A stretch of 20,179 nt of DNA, from positions 1 through 20,179 of the forward strand of contig NZ_CALFSA010000240.1 of NCBI RefSeq assembly GCF_937919355.1, written 5' to 3'. The notes under the pieces were generated by a model. That model did not search any database. It was not told the DNA's origin and was given only the letters and a program-made list of their open reading frames with translations. Each line of letters opens with the position of its first letter. Position 1 is the stretch's first letter. The position numbers and the translations under genes are program-made. This document shows positions 1-6,922 of the stretch, piece by piece. The stretch comes from an uncultured Methanofollis sp. GTDB taxonomy: Archaea > Halobacteriota > Methanomicrobia > Methanomicrobiales > Methanofollaceae.

Positions 1-1875
1 AGACTCAAGGAACTCAGGGATAAGATCAATGCCAAGGTCCCCGCAGGTATCACCATCTCTGACGTCGAATTTGAAGGCCCGGAACTGGTCATCTATACCG
101 ATGACCCGAAGAAATTTGCCGACCAGGAAGACCTGATCAAGGTCCTTGCACGGGACCTGCGCAAACGTATCGTCGTGCGCCCGAACATCCTGGAAGACCC
201 GGAGACGGCGGCAACGAAGATCAAGGAGGTCGTACCCGACAATGCCGGAATATCAGATATCTTTTTCGACTCCGACACCGGCGAGGTGCTCATTGAAGCA
301 GAAAAACCCGGCGTCGTCATCGGCAAGAACGGGGCGACTCTCCGCGATATCACCAAGAACACCTGCTGGACGCCGAAAGTGGTTCGCACCCCCCCGATCG
401 AGAGTTCGAGCGTCAAGCAGGTCCGCCAGTTTCTCAGGTCGGTCAAGGACGAGAGAAAGGCGTTCCTCCGGACCATCGGGCGGCGTATCCACCGCGACGT
501 CATCGCAAAGGACCAGTGGGTCAGGGTGACGACCCTCGGGTGCTGCCGGGAAGTCGGCCGTGCGGCCTTCCTCCTCTCGACGCCGGAGAGCAAGGTGCTC
601 ATCGACTGCGGCGAAAAACCGGGAAACGCCACGAGCACGCCGTATCTCTATGTCCCGGAGATCTCGCCCCTGACCTCTCTCGACGCCGTGGTCCTCACCC
701 ACGCCCACCTCGACCACTGCGCCCTCGTGCCCCTGCTCTTCAAGTACGGCTACGACGGTCCGGTATACTCGACTCCGCCGACGCGTGACCTCGCCACCAT
801 GCTCCAGCTCGATTACCTCGACGTGGTCAAGAAGGACAGCGGGAGGCAGCCGTACACCTCGAATGAAGTGAAAGAGTACATCAAGCACTCGATCACCCTC
901 AATTACGGGTCTGTCACCGACATCGCACCCGACATCAAACTGACCTTCCACAACGCGGGCCATATCCTGGGTTCTGCCATCGCCCACTTCCACATCGGCG
1001 ACGGGCTGTACAACATCGCCTTCACCGGCGACTTCAACTACCAGAAGACCCGTCTCTTCTCCCCGGCGGTCTCAAGTTTCCCGAGGCTTGAGGCGCTCTT
1101 CATGGAGAGCACCTACGGCGGCGCGAACGACATCCAGCCGCCGCGTGACGTGGCCGAGAACAAGCTCTACGAGATCGTCACCAGGACGATCAACCGCGGC
1201 GGCAAGGTGGTCATCCCGGCCTTCGCCGTCGGCAGGTCGCAGGAGGTCATGCTCGCCCTCGAAGAGGGGATGAGGAAAGAGAAGATCCCGAAGGTGAAGG
1301 TCTACCTCGACGGCATGATCAAGGAAGCGACGGCGATCCACACGACCTATCCGGAGTACCTCAACGCCGACCTCCGCAACCAGATCTTCAGGGACGGCAT
1401 GAACCCATTCCTCGCAGACTGTTTCGTCCAGGTGGACTCGTCTGAACTGCGGGAGAAGGTCATCGGCGGCGACCCCTGTGTCATCGTCACGACGAGCGGC
1501 ATGCTCAACGGCGGGCCGGTGATGGAATACCTTTACGCTCTCGCACCCGACGAGAGGAACACTCTCGTCTTCGTCGGTTACCAGGCCGAGGGCACTTTCG
1601 GGCGGCGCCTCCAGAAGGGATGGCGCGAGATCCCGATCGGCAACCGCGAGACGATGGTCCTCAAGCTCGATATCGACACGGTGGACGGGTTCTCCGGTCA
1701 CTCGGACAGGAAGCAGTTGATGGGGTTCATCCAGCACATCCAGCCGCGGCCCGAGAAGATCTTCACGATCCATGGCGACGAGGGGAGCACCATCGACCTT
1801 GCAAGTTCGATCTACAAGCGTTTCCATATCGAGACGCGCTCGCCCCTGAACCTCGAAACATACCGTATGGTTTAA
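1..1875 (+). CDS. fttA: aCPSF1/FttA: KH-domain beta-CASP ribonuclease (5' end cut by window)
   Basis: The frame is open from base 1 to a TAA at 1873, so 624 residues are visible and only a few N-terminal residues should be missing. The N-terminal ~145 residues are the archaeal KH region, with a GKNG loop at 108-111. A metallo-beta-lactamase domain follows with HAHLDH at 234-239 and a GDFN motif. The beta-CASP part has the motif-A acid in MESTYGG (E369), SGHSD (H567) and IHGD (H591). All zinc-binding and catalytic positions I can check are present. In archaea this family is the CPSF73-like nuclease that cleaves RNA 3' ends after U-tracts and terminates transcription genome-wide. The GTG at 175 is internal to the KH region and is not the start. 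The gene lies 9 bases before the MFS gene on the same strand, so co-transcription is possible. Confidence 0.95.
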   Translation, partial: RLKELRDKINAKVPAGITISDVEFEGPELVIYTDDPKKFADQEDLIKVLARDLRKRIVVRPNILEDPETAATKIKEVVPDNAGISDIFFDSDTGEVLIEAEKPGVVIGKNGATLRDITKNTCWTPKVVRTPPIESSSVKQVRQFLRSVKDERKAFLRTIGRRIHRDVIAKDQWVRVTTLGCCREVGRAAFLLSTPESKVLIDCGEKPGNATSTPYLYVPEISPLTSLDAVVLTHAHLDHCALVPLLFKYGYDGPVYSTPPTRDLATMLQLDYLDVVKKDSGRQPYTSNEVKEYIKHSITLNYGSVTDIAPDIKLTFHNAGHILGSAIAHFHIGDGLYNIAFTGDFNYQKTRLFSPAVSSFPRLEALFMESTYGGANDIQPPRDVAENKLYEIVTRTINRGGKVVIPAFAVGRSQEVMLALEEGMRKEKIPKVKVYLDGMIKEATAIHTTYPEYLNADLRNQIFRDGMNPFLADCFVQVDSSELREKVIGGDPCVIVTTSGMLNGGPVMEYLYALAPDERNTLVFVGYQAEGTFGRRLQKGWREIPIGNRETMVLKLDIDTVDGFSGHSDRKQLMGFIQHIQPRPEKIFTIHGDEGSTIDLASSIYKRFHIETRSPLNLETYRMV

Positions 1876-1884
1876 AGACAGAGC

Positions 1885-2949
1885 ATGAAGCAGCGCCTCG
1901 CACTCCTGACCGGCGTCTTTGTCGTGATGGCGCTCTCGAATGCGATCGTGCCCGTGCTGCCGGCCCTCGCCGAGGGGCCGGCCTTGCAGGGCGCTCTTTT
2001 TTCCGCGTACTTCCTCGGGGCCCTTATCACGGTCCTGCCGGCGGGGGTCCTCTCCGACAGGGTGGGCCGCGTGCCGCTGATACGGGCGGGCCTTGCCCTG
2101 ACCCTCGGGAGCGGCGCGGCGATCCTTGCCTTCCCCGACCCCCTCGTCCTCCTTGCCGCACGGGGTATCGAGGGGGTCGCCGCCGGTCTCTTTGTGCCCG
2201 CGGCGATGTCCTGGATCAACCTCCAGCCAGACCACGAGCACATGAGCGGCAACTTCATCGCCGCCCTGAATGTGGGTCTGGTCGCCGGCCTGCTCGGGAC
2301 GGGCTTTCTCAGCGACGTGGCAGGGACCATGGCGGGGGTCGCGGTCTTCACGGTGGCGGCGGCCGTCTCGCTCGTGCTCTCGGCCCTCGTGACGGAGGCG
2401 ACCGCTCCTGATGGGAGAAATGGCGGCCTTCTCAGGATAGGGAAGAGTTATTCCTGGTTGTATCTCTCGACGATCGTCCTGGTCGGTGCGACCGGGGTGG
2501 TGACGGCGGTCTACCCTGACTTCACCGGCGAGACGCCAGCGACCCTGAGTCTACAACTCGGGATGATGAACGTGGCGACGGTCGTCGCCTCCATTGCGGC
2601 GTCACGGGCCCACCTGACACCGATCCCGACGATACGGGCGTCAGCCCTGGTGATGGCCGCGGCGGTCGCCCTCTCCTATCTCACCCCTCTCGCCTTCGTG
2701 CTCGTCGGAGGGACCGCTGGCGTGGTGATGATCGCCCAGATCAAATACCTTGCAGCAGACCAGGCCAGACAGGGAGCGGTGATGGGCCTCTTCAATGTGG
2801 CGAGTTATGGAGGGATGACCCTCCTCCCCTTTATGGGGGGAGTGATCGCAGAGATAAATGGGTTTATGATGGCATTTGCCGTCACCGCCGTCCTGTCGGC
2901 CATGATGGCCGTCACCATAGGGCGGTGCCGGTGCCCGGTATCACAGTGA
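1885..2949 (+). CDS. MFS transporter, short form
   Basis: A 354-residue, strongly hydrophobic protein. The first membrane segment starts almost at the N-terminus (LALLTGVFVVMAL), and the loop between segments 2 and 3 carries the MFS motif A signature (LSDRVGRVPLI). Alternating hydrophobic stretches suggest 10-12 membrane segments. At about 354 residues it is at the small end of the superfamily. It should be a secondary transporter or efflux pump in the cytoplasmic membrane; the substrate cannot be read from the sequence. The ATG follows the aCPSF1 stop by 9 bases without an obvious Shine-Dalgarno sequence, so translation may depend on coupling. The next gene starts 14 bases after its stop. 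Confidence 0.85.
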   Translation: MKQRLALLTGVFVVMALSNAIVPVLPALAEGPALQGALFSAYFLGALITVLPAGVLSDRVGRVPLIRAGLALTLGSGAAILAFPDPLVLLAARGIEGVAAGLFVPAAMSWINLQPDHEHMSGNFIAALNVGLVAGLLGTGFLSDVAGTMAGVAVFTVAAAVSLVLSALVTEATAPDGRNGGLLRIGKSYSWLYLSTIVLVGATGVVTAVYPDFTGETPATLSLQLGMMNVATVVASIAASRAHLTPIPTIRASALVMAAAVALSYLTPLAFVLVGGTAGVVMIAQIKYLAADQARQGAVMGLFNVASYGGMTLLPFMGGVIAEINGFMMAFAVTAVLSAMMAVTIGRCRCPVSQ

Positions 2950-2963
2950 ATTTGGAGATTACC

Positions 2964-3386
2964 ATGACAGAAAAGAATGGATTTGAAAAACTGGAGGGGT
3001 CTGGTATCGATGAGAAGTTTGCGTCCATCGGGATCTCGCCGGGAGAGCAGATCGACATCCTCGAAATCCAGCGTCTCAGCCGCAGGTACGGTTTTCGTGC
3101 CGTCGTCTATTTCGAGGAGGAGATGGCGCGGGCAGGGGACCTTGCGGCGGACGAGAAGGAGTACGCAAACGTGCCCGAGACCGAGAGGCCCTTCGTCTCG
3201 GTCGACGACTTCCTGAAGTTCGCCCGCGAGTACGACCCCTACTCCTTCGACATCCGCCTCAAGGAACTCCCGATCATGATCGAGGTCGTGGGGGTGGGGG
3301 AGACCGCGGGCACGCCTTATATGACGGGCCTGATGCCCTTCCTCGACGAACTCGACACCTTCGAGGAACCCGAGGTTATGGGGTGA
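2964..3386 (+). CDS. Conserved-looking hypothetical acidic protein, 140 aa
   Basis: I do not recognise this protein. The frame opens at 2925, but the ATG at 2964 is preferred: it has GGAG six bases upstream (2954-2957) and lies just past the MFS stop at 2949, whereas 2925 would overlap the MFS gene. The protein is rich in Glu and Asp, has no membrane segment or signal peptide, and shows a predicted alpha/beta pattern (ILEIQRLSRRYGFRAVVYFEEEM, split here as ILEIQRLSRRYGF then RAVVYFEEEM). GC-rich third positions match its neighbours, which supports real coding. It is the last gene of a possible three-gene plus-strand unit and is followed by the hairpin-rich repeat region. Confidence 0.75.
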   Translation: MTEKNGFEKLEGSGIDEKFASIGISPGEQIDILEIQRLSRRYGFRAVVYFEEEMARAGDLAADEKEYANVPETERPFVSVDDFLKFAREYDPYSFDIRLKELPIMIEVVGVGETAGTPYMTGLMPFLDELDTFEEPEVMG

Positions 3387-3435
3387 ATGAGTCCGAAAAA
3401 AATCGCGTGTGAAGAGGCTCCATAGTATTCCTGTT

Positions 3436-3903
3436 CTGGAGTACGTTCCAGGGGGCAAGCCCCCCAGACCCCACAGCTTCAGGATAGGGACGGGATGGTT
3501 ATCCTCTTTTCTGGGTCTCCTGTTCTGTCTTCCCCGGCTTTATCCTATAGATCAGGGGACGACCGGAGGGAGTCGAGAACACAGGCGATCGGAGATCTCC
3601 TGAGCAGGCAAATGTTCCATTTGCCATGGATGGAAAATCGAAGATTTTCCTGTGCGTGCACATCTTCGATGTGCAGCGGGTCGAAGATCTTCGCTGTCCA
3701 GGGGCTGCGAACGAAGTGAACTAGAGAAGACGAAGTCTTCGAGAAACGAGCGTAGCGAGTTTGAGAATACAGGATATCGGAGATATCCTGTTCGGGCAGA
3801 TCTCTGATCTGCCACGGGTCGAAGACCTTCGAGCAGTCCCCCGGCGAAGGGTTTTGGGGAAGGCGATAGATCGGCACTCCTCCGGGGGGTTTCACCCCCC
3901 GGC
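3436..3903 (+). repeat. Intergenic hairpin-array repeat, locus A part 1
   Basis: Non-coding stretch containing the block TCAGGATAGGGACGGGATGG at 3479-3498, identical to locus B at 14678-14697. It then carries a run of compact inverted repeats: 3582-3602 (loop GGA, one mismatch), 3607-3625 (GGCAAATG, loop TTC), 3632-3650 (GGAAAATC, loop GAA), 3657-3675 (TGCACATC, loop TTC), 3726-3740 (GAAGAC, loop GAA), 3770-3790 (CAGGATATC, loop GGA), 3795-3813 (GGCAGATC, loop TCT) and 3882-3902 (CCGGGGGGT, loop TTC). Between the last two is a conserved end block, TCCCCCGGC then GGGGAAGGCG, at 3836-3872. Function unknown. Strand is nominal: it marks the orientation shared with A2 and B. Confidence 0.75.
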
Positions 3904-3911
3904 CCCCCCAA

Positions 3912-4138
3912 CATTACGATAGAGGGGGAATGGCAGCCATATTCGATATGCAGGGTTCATCCTTCCCCCGTCCTATCCTAAGATCGGGGTCCGGGAAAAC
4001 GAGCGTAGCGAGTTCAAGAAAATCTTTGATTTTCGAGTGACGACCTGAGGGAATCAAGAAGACCGATAGGTCTTCGCTGGACGAGCGATAGTGCGTCGTC
4101 CCCCGGCATAGTGTTTAGGGGGAAGGCGGTGGATCCGA
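3912..4138 (+). repeat. Intergenic hairpin-array repeat, locus A part 2
   Basis: A second, shorter copy next to part 1. It shares the 18-base segment AAACGAGCGTAGCGAGTT (3997-4014) with part 1 (3744-3761). It has hairpins at 4018-4034 (GAAAATC, loop TTT) and 4058-4075 (GAAGACC, loop GATA). It ends with the family's conserved block, TCCCCCGGC ... GGGGGAAGGCGGTGGATC, at about 4098-4135. That end reaches the stop codon of the minus-strand RNase III gene at 4139, so the region lies between two convergent genes. No coding potential was seen. Confidence 0.7.
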
Positions 4139-4852
4139 TCAAACGCCTCTCTCCTCAAGGACCCCCAGAGCAACCGCCGCCGCCGTCCTCTTCGCTTCGG
4201 CCTTGCTCCTGCCGGTGCCCGGGGCCGAGAAGAGGCCGGGGACGGTGACAGCACAGACAAAGGTCGGGGCATGGTCGGGTCCCTGCCGGTCGAGGATGAG
4301 ATACTCGGGCAGGGCACCGGCCTGGTCACCCTGGACGCGTTCCTGGAGTCTGCCGATGGTGTTCTCGCCGGTGTCGAAGTGGAGGATGTCGTCGGCGACG
4401 AGGCCGAGCACGATCTCCCGCGTCCTGTCCAGCCCCACGTGGAGGTACAGGGCGCAGATGAAGGCCTCGAAGACATCGGCAATGATCGAGGTCGTGAGGG
4501 CCTGGCCTGTGCCGAGGAGGATCAGCTTCTCAAGCCCTATGCCAGTACCGGGGACGATGGTGCCGAGGTGCTCGTTCTTCACCGCCTCCATCCTCTTCGA
4601 GAGAGCGCCCTCCGAGCAGGTGAAGGTGGAGAAGAGGTACTCGGCGACAATGAAGTTGAGGACGCGGTCACCCAGGAACTCAAGGCGCTCGTAGTCGGGG
4701 CAGGGGACCTGGCCGCAGGGGTGCTCATGGGCGTAGGAGCGGTGTGTGAAAGCCCGGTCGTAGCGGGCGAGCACCTCGTCAGAGACGTCCGCAATGTTGA
4801 TCTGCTGTTGTGCAAGAAAGGCGAGAAGGTCCTGTTTTCGTGTCCATTCCAT
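4139..4852 (-). CDS. rnc: Ribonuclease III with C-terminal dsRBD
   Basis: A 237-residue protein with bacterial-type RNase III layout. The nuclease domain (about 5-155) holds the signature ERLEFLGDRVL, giving metal-binding E58 and D62, and the second acidic pair D126 and E129 in DVFEAF; the spacing matches the family. A double-stranded RNA-binding domain follows (about 160-237) with PEY..., GPDHAPTF and the SKAEAKRTAAAVAL helix. It should cut double-stranded RNA with 2-nt 3' overhangs. RNase III is uncommon in archaea, so transfer from bacteria is plausible. The ATG is preceded by GGTGATC, part of the extended anti-16S match. It is divergent from the aldehyde dehydrogenase, and its 3' end abuts hairpin locus A. 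Confidence 0.93.
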   Translation of the reverse strand: MEWTRKQDLLAFLAQQQINIADVSDEVLARYDRAFTHRSYAHEHPCGQVPCPDYERLEFLGDRVLNFIVAEYLFSTFTCSEGALSKRMEAVKNEHLGTIVPGTGIGLEKLILLGTGQALTTSIIADVFEAFICALYLHVGLDRTREIVLGLVADDILHFDTGENTIGRLQERVQGDQAGALPEYLILDRQGPDHAPTFVCAVTVPGLFSAPGTGRSKAEAKRTAAAVALGVLEERGV

Positions 4853-4873
4853 CTGCTGATCACCAGGGAGGAG

Positions 4874-4904
4874 ACGGCGGGTGCAGGCATAGCCGTCCCG
4901 CCGT
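4874..4904 (-). promoter_or_regulatory. Hairpin in the rnc leader / divergent intergenic region
   Basis: A perfect 8-bp inverted repeat, ACGGCGGG at 4874-4881 and CCCGCCGT at 4897-4904. An inner GGC/GCC pairing lies in the 15-base loop. It sits 22 bases before the rnc start and 39 bases before the aldehyde dehydrogenase start. Bacterial rnc leaders often fold into a stem cut by RNase III itself; the placement here would allow the same, but this is inference and the stem is shorter than a typical RNase III target. Confidence 0.45.
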
Positions 4905-4942
4905 GAGGGAAAAACTCTTCGTCCCTGAAGAATAGGATCCCA

Positions 4943-6361
4943 GTGACTATGAAGATGCTTATCGGCGGCGCATGGGTGGATGCGTCATCAGAGAGGACGA
5001 TGGACGTCGTGGACCCCGCCACCTGGGAGAAGATAGACAGTGTGCCCCTTGGCGGCCCTGAAGACGGCGGTGCCGCCGTCGAGGCCGCAGGGGAGGCGCT
5101 CGCAGGGTGGGCCGAAAAGACCCCCCTCGACAGGGGGAAGGTCCTCGCACGCACCGCAGACCTCGTGCGCGGCGAGGCCGACACCCTAGCGGCGACCCTT
5201 GTCGCCGAACAGGGCAAGCCCCTCCGCGAGGCGAAGGACGAGGTGCGGGGCTTCGCCCACATCCTTGAATACTATGCCGGGCTTGCCTCTTCCCTCGTGG
5301 GAGAGACGCTGAACACCGCGGCATACGGCCGGATCATCGTCGAGAAAAGACCTCTCGGCGTCTGCGTCGGTATCGTGCCCTGGAACATGCCGGTGATCAT
5401 CGCGGGCTGGAAGATCGGCCCCGCCCTCCTCGCCGGCAACACCGTCGTGCTCAAACCGGCGAGCACCACGCCTCTCACGACCCTCGCCATCGGCGACCTC
5501 TTCTGCCGGGCAGGACTCCCGGCCGGTGCCCTCAACATTGTCACAGGTCCGGGGGAGACCCTCGGCGAGGCACTGGTCACCCACCCCGACGTCAGGAAAG
5601 TCTCCTTCACCGGTGAGATCGGCACGGGCAGGCATGTGGCCGAGACCGCCGCCCAGACGATGAAGCACGTCACCCTGGAACTCGGCGGGAGCGACCCCAT
5701 GATCGTCTGCGACGACGCCGACCTCGAGGCCGCGGCCGCAGGTGCGGTCGCCGGCCGGTTCTACAACTGCGGGCAGACCTGCACGGCGGTGAAAAGACTC
5801 TATGTCTTCTCCCGTGTCGCCGACCGCTTCAGGGCCCTCCTCACAAAGAAGACCGAGGAGATCAAAGTCGGGAACGGCATGGAGGCAGGCGTCAGGATGG
5901 GGCCGTTGAACAATGCCGCAGGTCAGGAAAGGATGCGGCAGGTGGTCGAAGAGATAGAGGGGGACGGCCGCGTCCTCACCGGAGGGAAGGTGCCGCAGGG
6001 AAAGGGATTCTTCTTCGAACCGACCGTCGTCACCGGTCTTGCACCCGACGCACTCCCCCTCCGCGAGGAAGTCTTTGGCCCCGTCCTCCCGGTCGTCGAG
6101 GTGGAGGACCTTGACGAAGCGCTTCATGAGGCGAACAGCACAAAGTACGGTCTCGGTGCATCCATCTGGACAAATAGCCTTGCCCGTGCCGAGAGGGGGT
6201 GCAGGGACCTGGAGGCCGGCATCGTCTGGGTGAACCAGCACCTCAAGATCCCACCCGAGGCGCCGTTTGGCGGGACGAAGTGGAGCGGTATCGGGCGGGA
6301 AAACGGTCGTGCCGCACTGGAAAGATATACCGAGGAAAGATCAATTCTGATCAGGACATAA
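4943..6361 (+). CDS. NAD(P)-dependent aldehyde dehydrogenase (lactaldehyde/succinate-semialdehyde type)
   Basis: A full-length 472-residue ALDH-superfamily enzyme that oxidises an aldehyde to its acid. Visible motifs: PWN with oxyanion-hole N148, cofactor-binding K171 (VVLKPAS), the SFTGEIGTGR glycine-rich segment (221-230), general base E246 in TLELGG, and nucleophile C280 in GQTCTA. Archaeal relatives of this kind include the lactaldehyde dehydrogenase of coenzyme F420 synthesis (CofA) and succinate-semialdehyde dehydrogenases; the sequence alone does not decide between them. The start is ambiguous among GTG 4943, ATG 4949 and ATG 4955; AGGAT at 4933-4937 lies 5 bases before the GTG. It is transcribed away from rnc and converges on the SpeD-family gene. 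Confidence 0.9.
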   Translation: MTMKMLIGGAWVDASSERTMDVVDPATWEKIDSVPLGGPEDGGAAVEAAGEALAGWAEKTPLDRGKVLARTADLVRGEADTLAATLVAEQGKPLREAKDEVRGFAHILEYYAGLASSLVGETLNTAAYGRIIVEKRPLGVCVGIVPWNMPVIIAGWKIGPALLAGNTVVLKPASTTPLTTLAIGDLFCRAGLPAGALNIVTGPGETLGEALVTHPDVRKVSFTGEIGTGRHVAETAAQTMKHVTLELGGSDPMIVCDDADLEAAAAGAVAGRFYNCGQTCTAVKRLYVFSRVADRFRALLTKKTEEIKVGNGMEAGVRMGPLNNAAGQERMRQVVEEIEGDGRVLTGGKVPQGKGFFFEPTVVTGLAPDALPLREEVFGPVLPVVEVEDLDEALHEANSTKYGLGASIWTNSLARAERGCRDLEAGIVWVNQHLKIPPEAPFGGTKWSGIGRENGRAALERYTEERSILIRT

Positions 6362-6395
6362 AAGGGCAGGGCGAACCCGGGAACCCTTTTTCCTC
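6362..6395 (+). terminator. U-tract terminator after aldehyde dehydrogenase
   Basis: A short GC-rich stretch with GGGTTC-type self-complementarity is followed by a T5 run at 6387-6391, directly after the stop codon. Archaeal transcription commonly ends at such U-tracts. Confidence 0.4.
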
Positions 6396-6451
6396 CTCCC
6401 TGACCGGAGGATCGTGTATGAGAAGATGAAGGAAGTGGGGGGGAGGGCGCT

Positions 6452-6922
6452 TCAGTCCCTGAAGAGCACGTGGGTGGTCATCGACTCTGCACCGAAGAAC
6501 TTCTTGCAGAACTCTCCCATCTGTTTCGGGCCGTATTCCTTGCAGGAGAAGATGTCGAGATAGGCGGCGTTGGTCTCGTTGGCGAAGTGGCCGGAGACAA
6601 GAGAGGTCTCGATAAGCTGCATCATGGAATAACCGGCGACCCTCTCGCACGGGCCGAAGTGGACGACGGTCGGTTCGCCGAAACGCTTCATGTCGATGAG
6701 GTCGCAGAGTTCTACGATGAACTGCTTGATCTTGTCGGCGTCTCTGATGGTCGCCGGGTTGCAGTTCTTCAGGTCGACACTCGTGTACAGGCCCCAGGAC
6801 CCCTGCTCCTTGAACTTCTTGATGATCTCGTCATCTGAGAGGGTGTCCCAGTAGTTCACGGTCTCGTTCAATGTGAGCATGTCAGGCTGGTTACGAATTT
6901 CAGTTGTACTCATATCTATCAC
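6452..6922 (-). CDS. S-adenosylmethionine decarboxylase (SpeD/SpeH) family protein
   Basis: A 156-residue protein. The core GYSMMQLIETSLVSGHF followed by YLDIFSC matches the small pyruvoyl AdoMetDC family, which self-cleaves to make a pyruvoyl cofactor and decarboxylates AdoMet for spermidine synthesis. Ser107, His112 and Cys127 have the spacing (Ser-x4-His-x14-Cys) of the processing serine, catalytic histidine and catalytic cysteine in class 1B enzymes. The residue before the serine is Thr106, where characterised enzymes have Glu. The N-terminal ~45 residues look like a lineage-specific extension. The GTG at 6922 is chosen because GGAGG lies 5 bases upstream; the ATG at 6913 is the alternative. 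Some family members have shifted to arginine or ornithine decarboxylation, so the substrate is uncertain. Confidence 0.75.
   Translation of the reverse strand: MIDMSTTEIRNQPDMLTLNETVNYWDTLSDDEIIKKFKEQGSWGLYTSVDLKNCNPATIRDADKIKQFIVELCDLIDMKRFGEPTVVHFGPCERVAGYSMMQLIETSLVSGHFANETNAAYLDIFSCKEYGPKQMGEFCKKFFGAESMTTHVLFRD

Noticed and set aside
175..177. GTG at 175 as the start of the ribonuclease gene
   Set aside because: The frame is open to base 1 and the upstream residues (RLKELRDKINAKVP and onward) belong to the conserved KH region, so the true start lies before the window.
3436..3903. Insertion sequence at locus A
   Set aside because: No transposase frame, no defined terminal inverted repeats and no target-site duplication could be identified; a non-autonomous element remains possible but unproven.
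3545..3914. Overlapping 116- and 120-residue frames inside hairpin locus A
   Set aside because: The translations reflect inverted repeats read through; neither has a ribosome site or consistent coding bias, and the corresponding frames are not kept in loci B and C.
3436..4138. CRISPR array
   Set aside because: The repeats are short palindromes with differing sequence and irregular spacing, not identical direct repeats with uniform spacers, and no cas genes are present.
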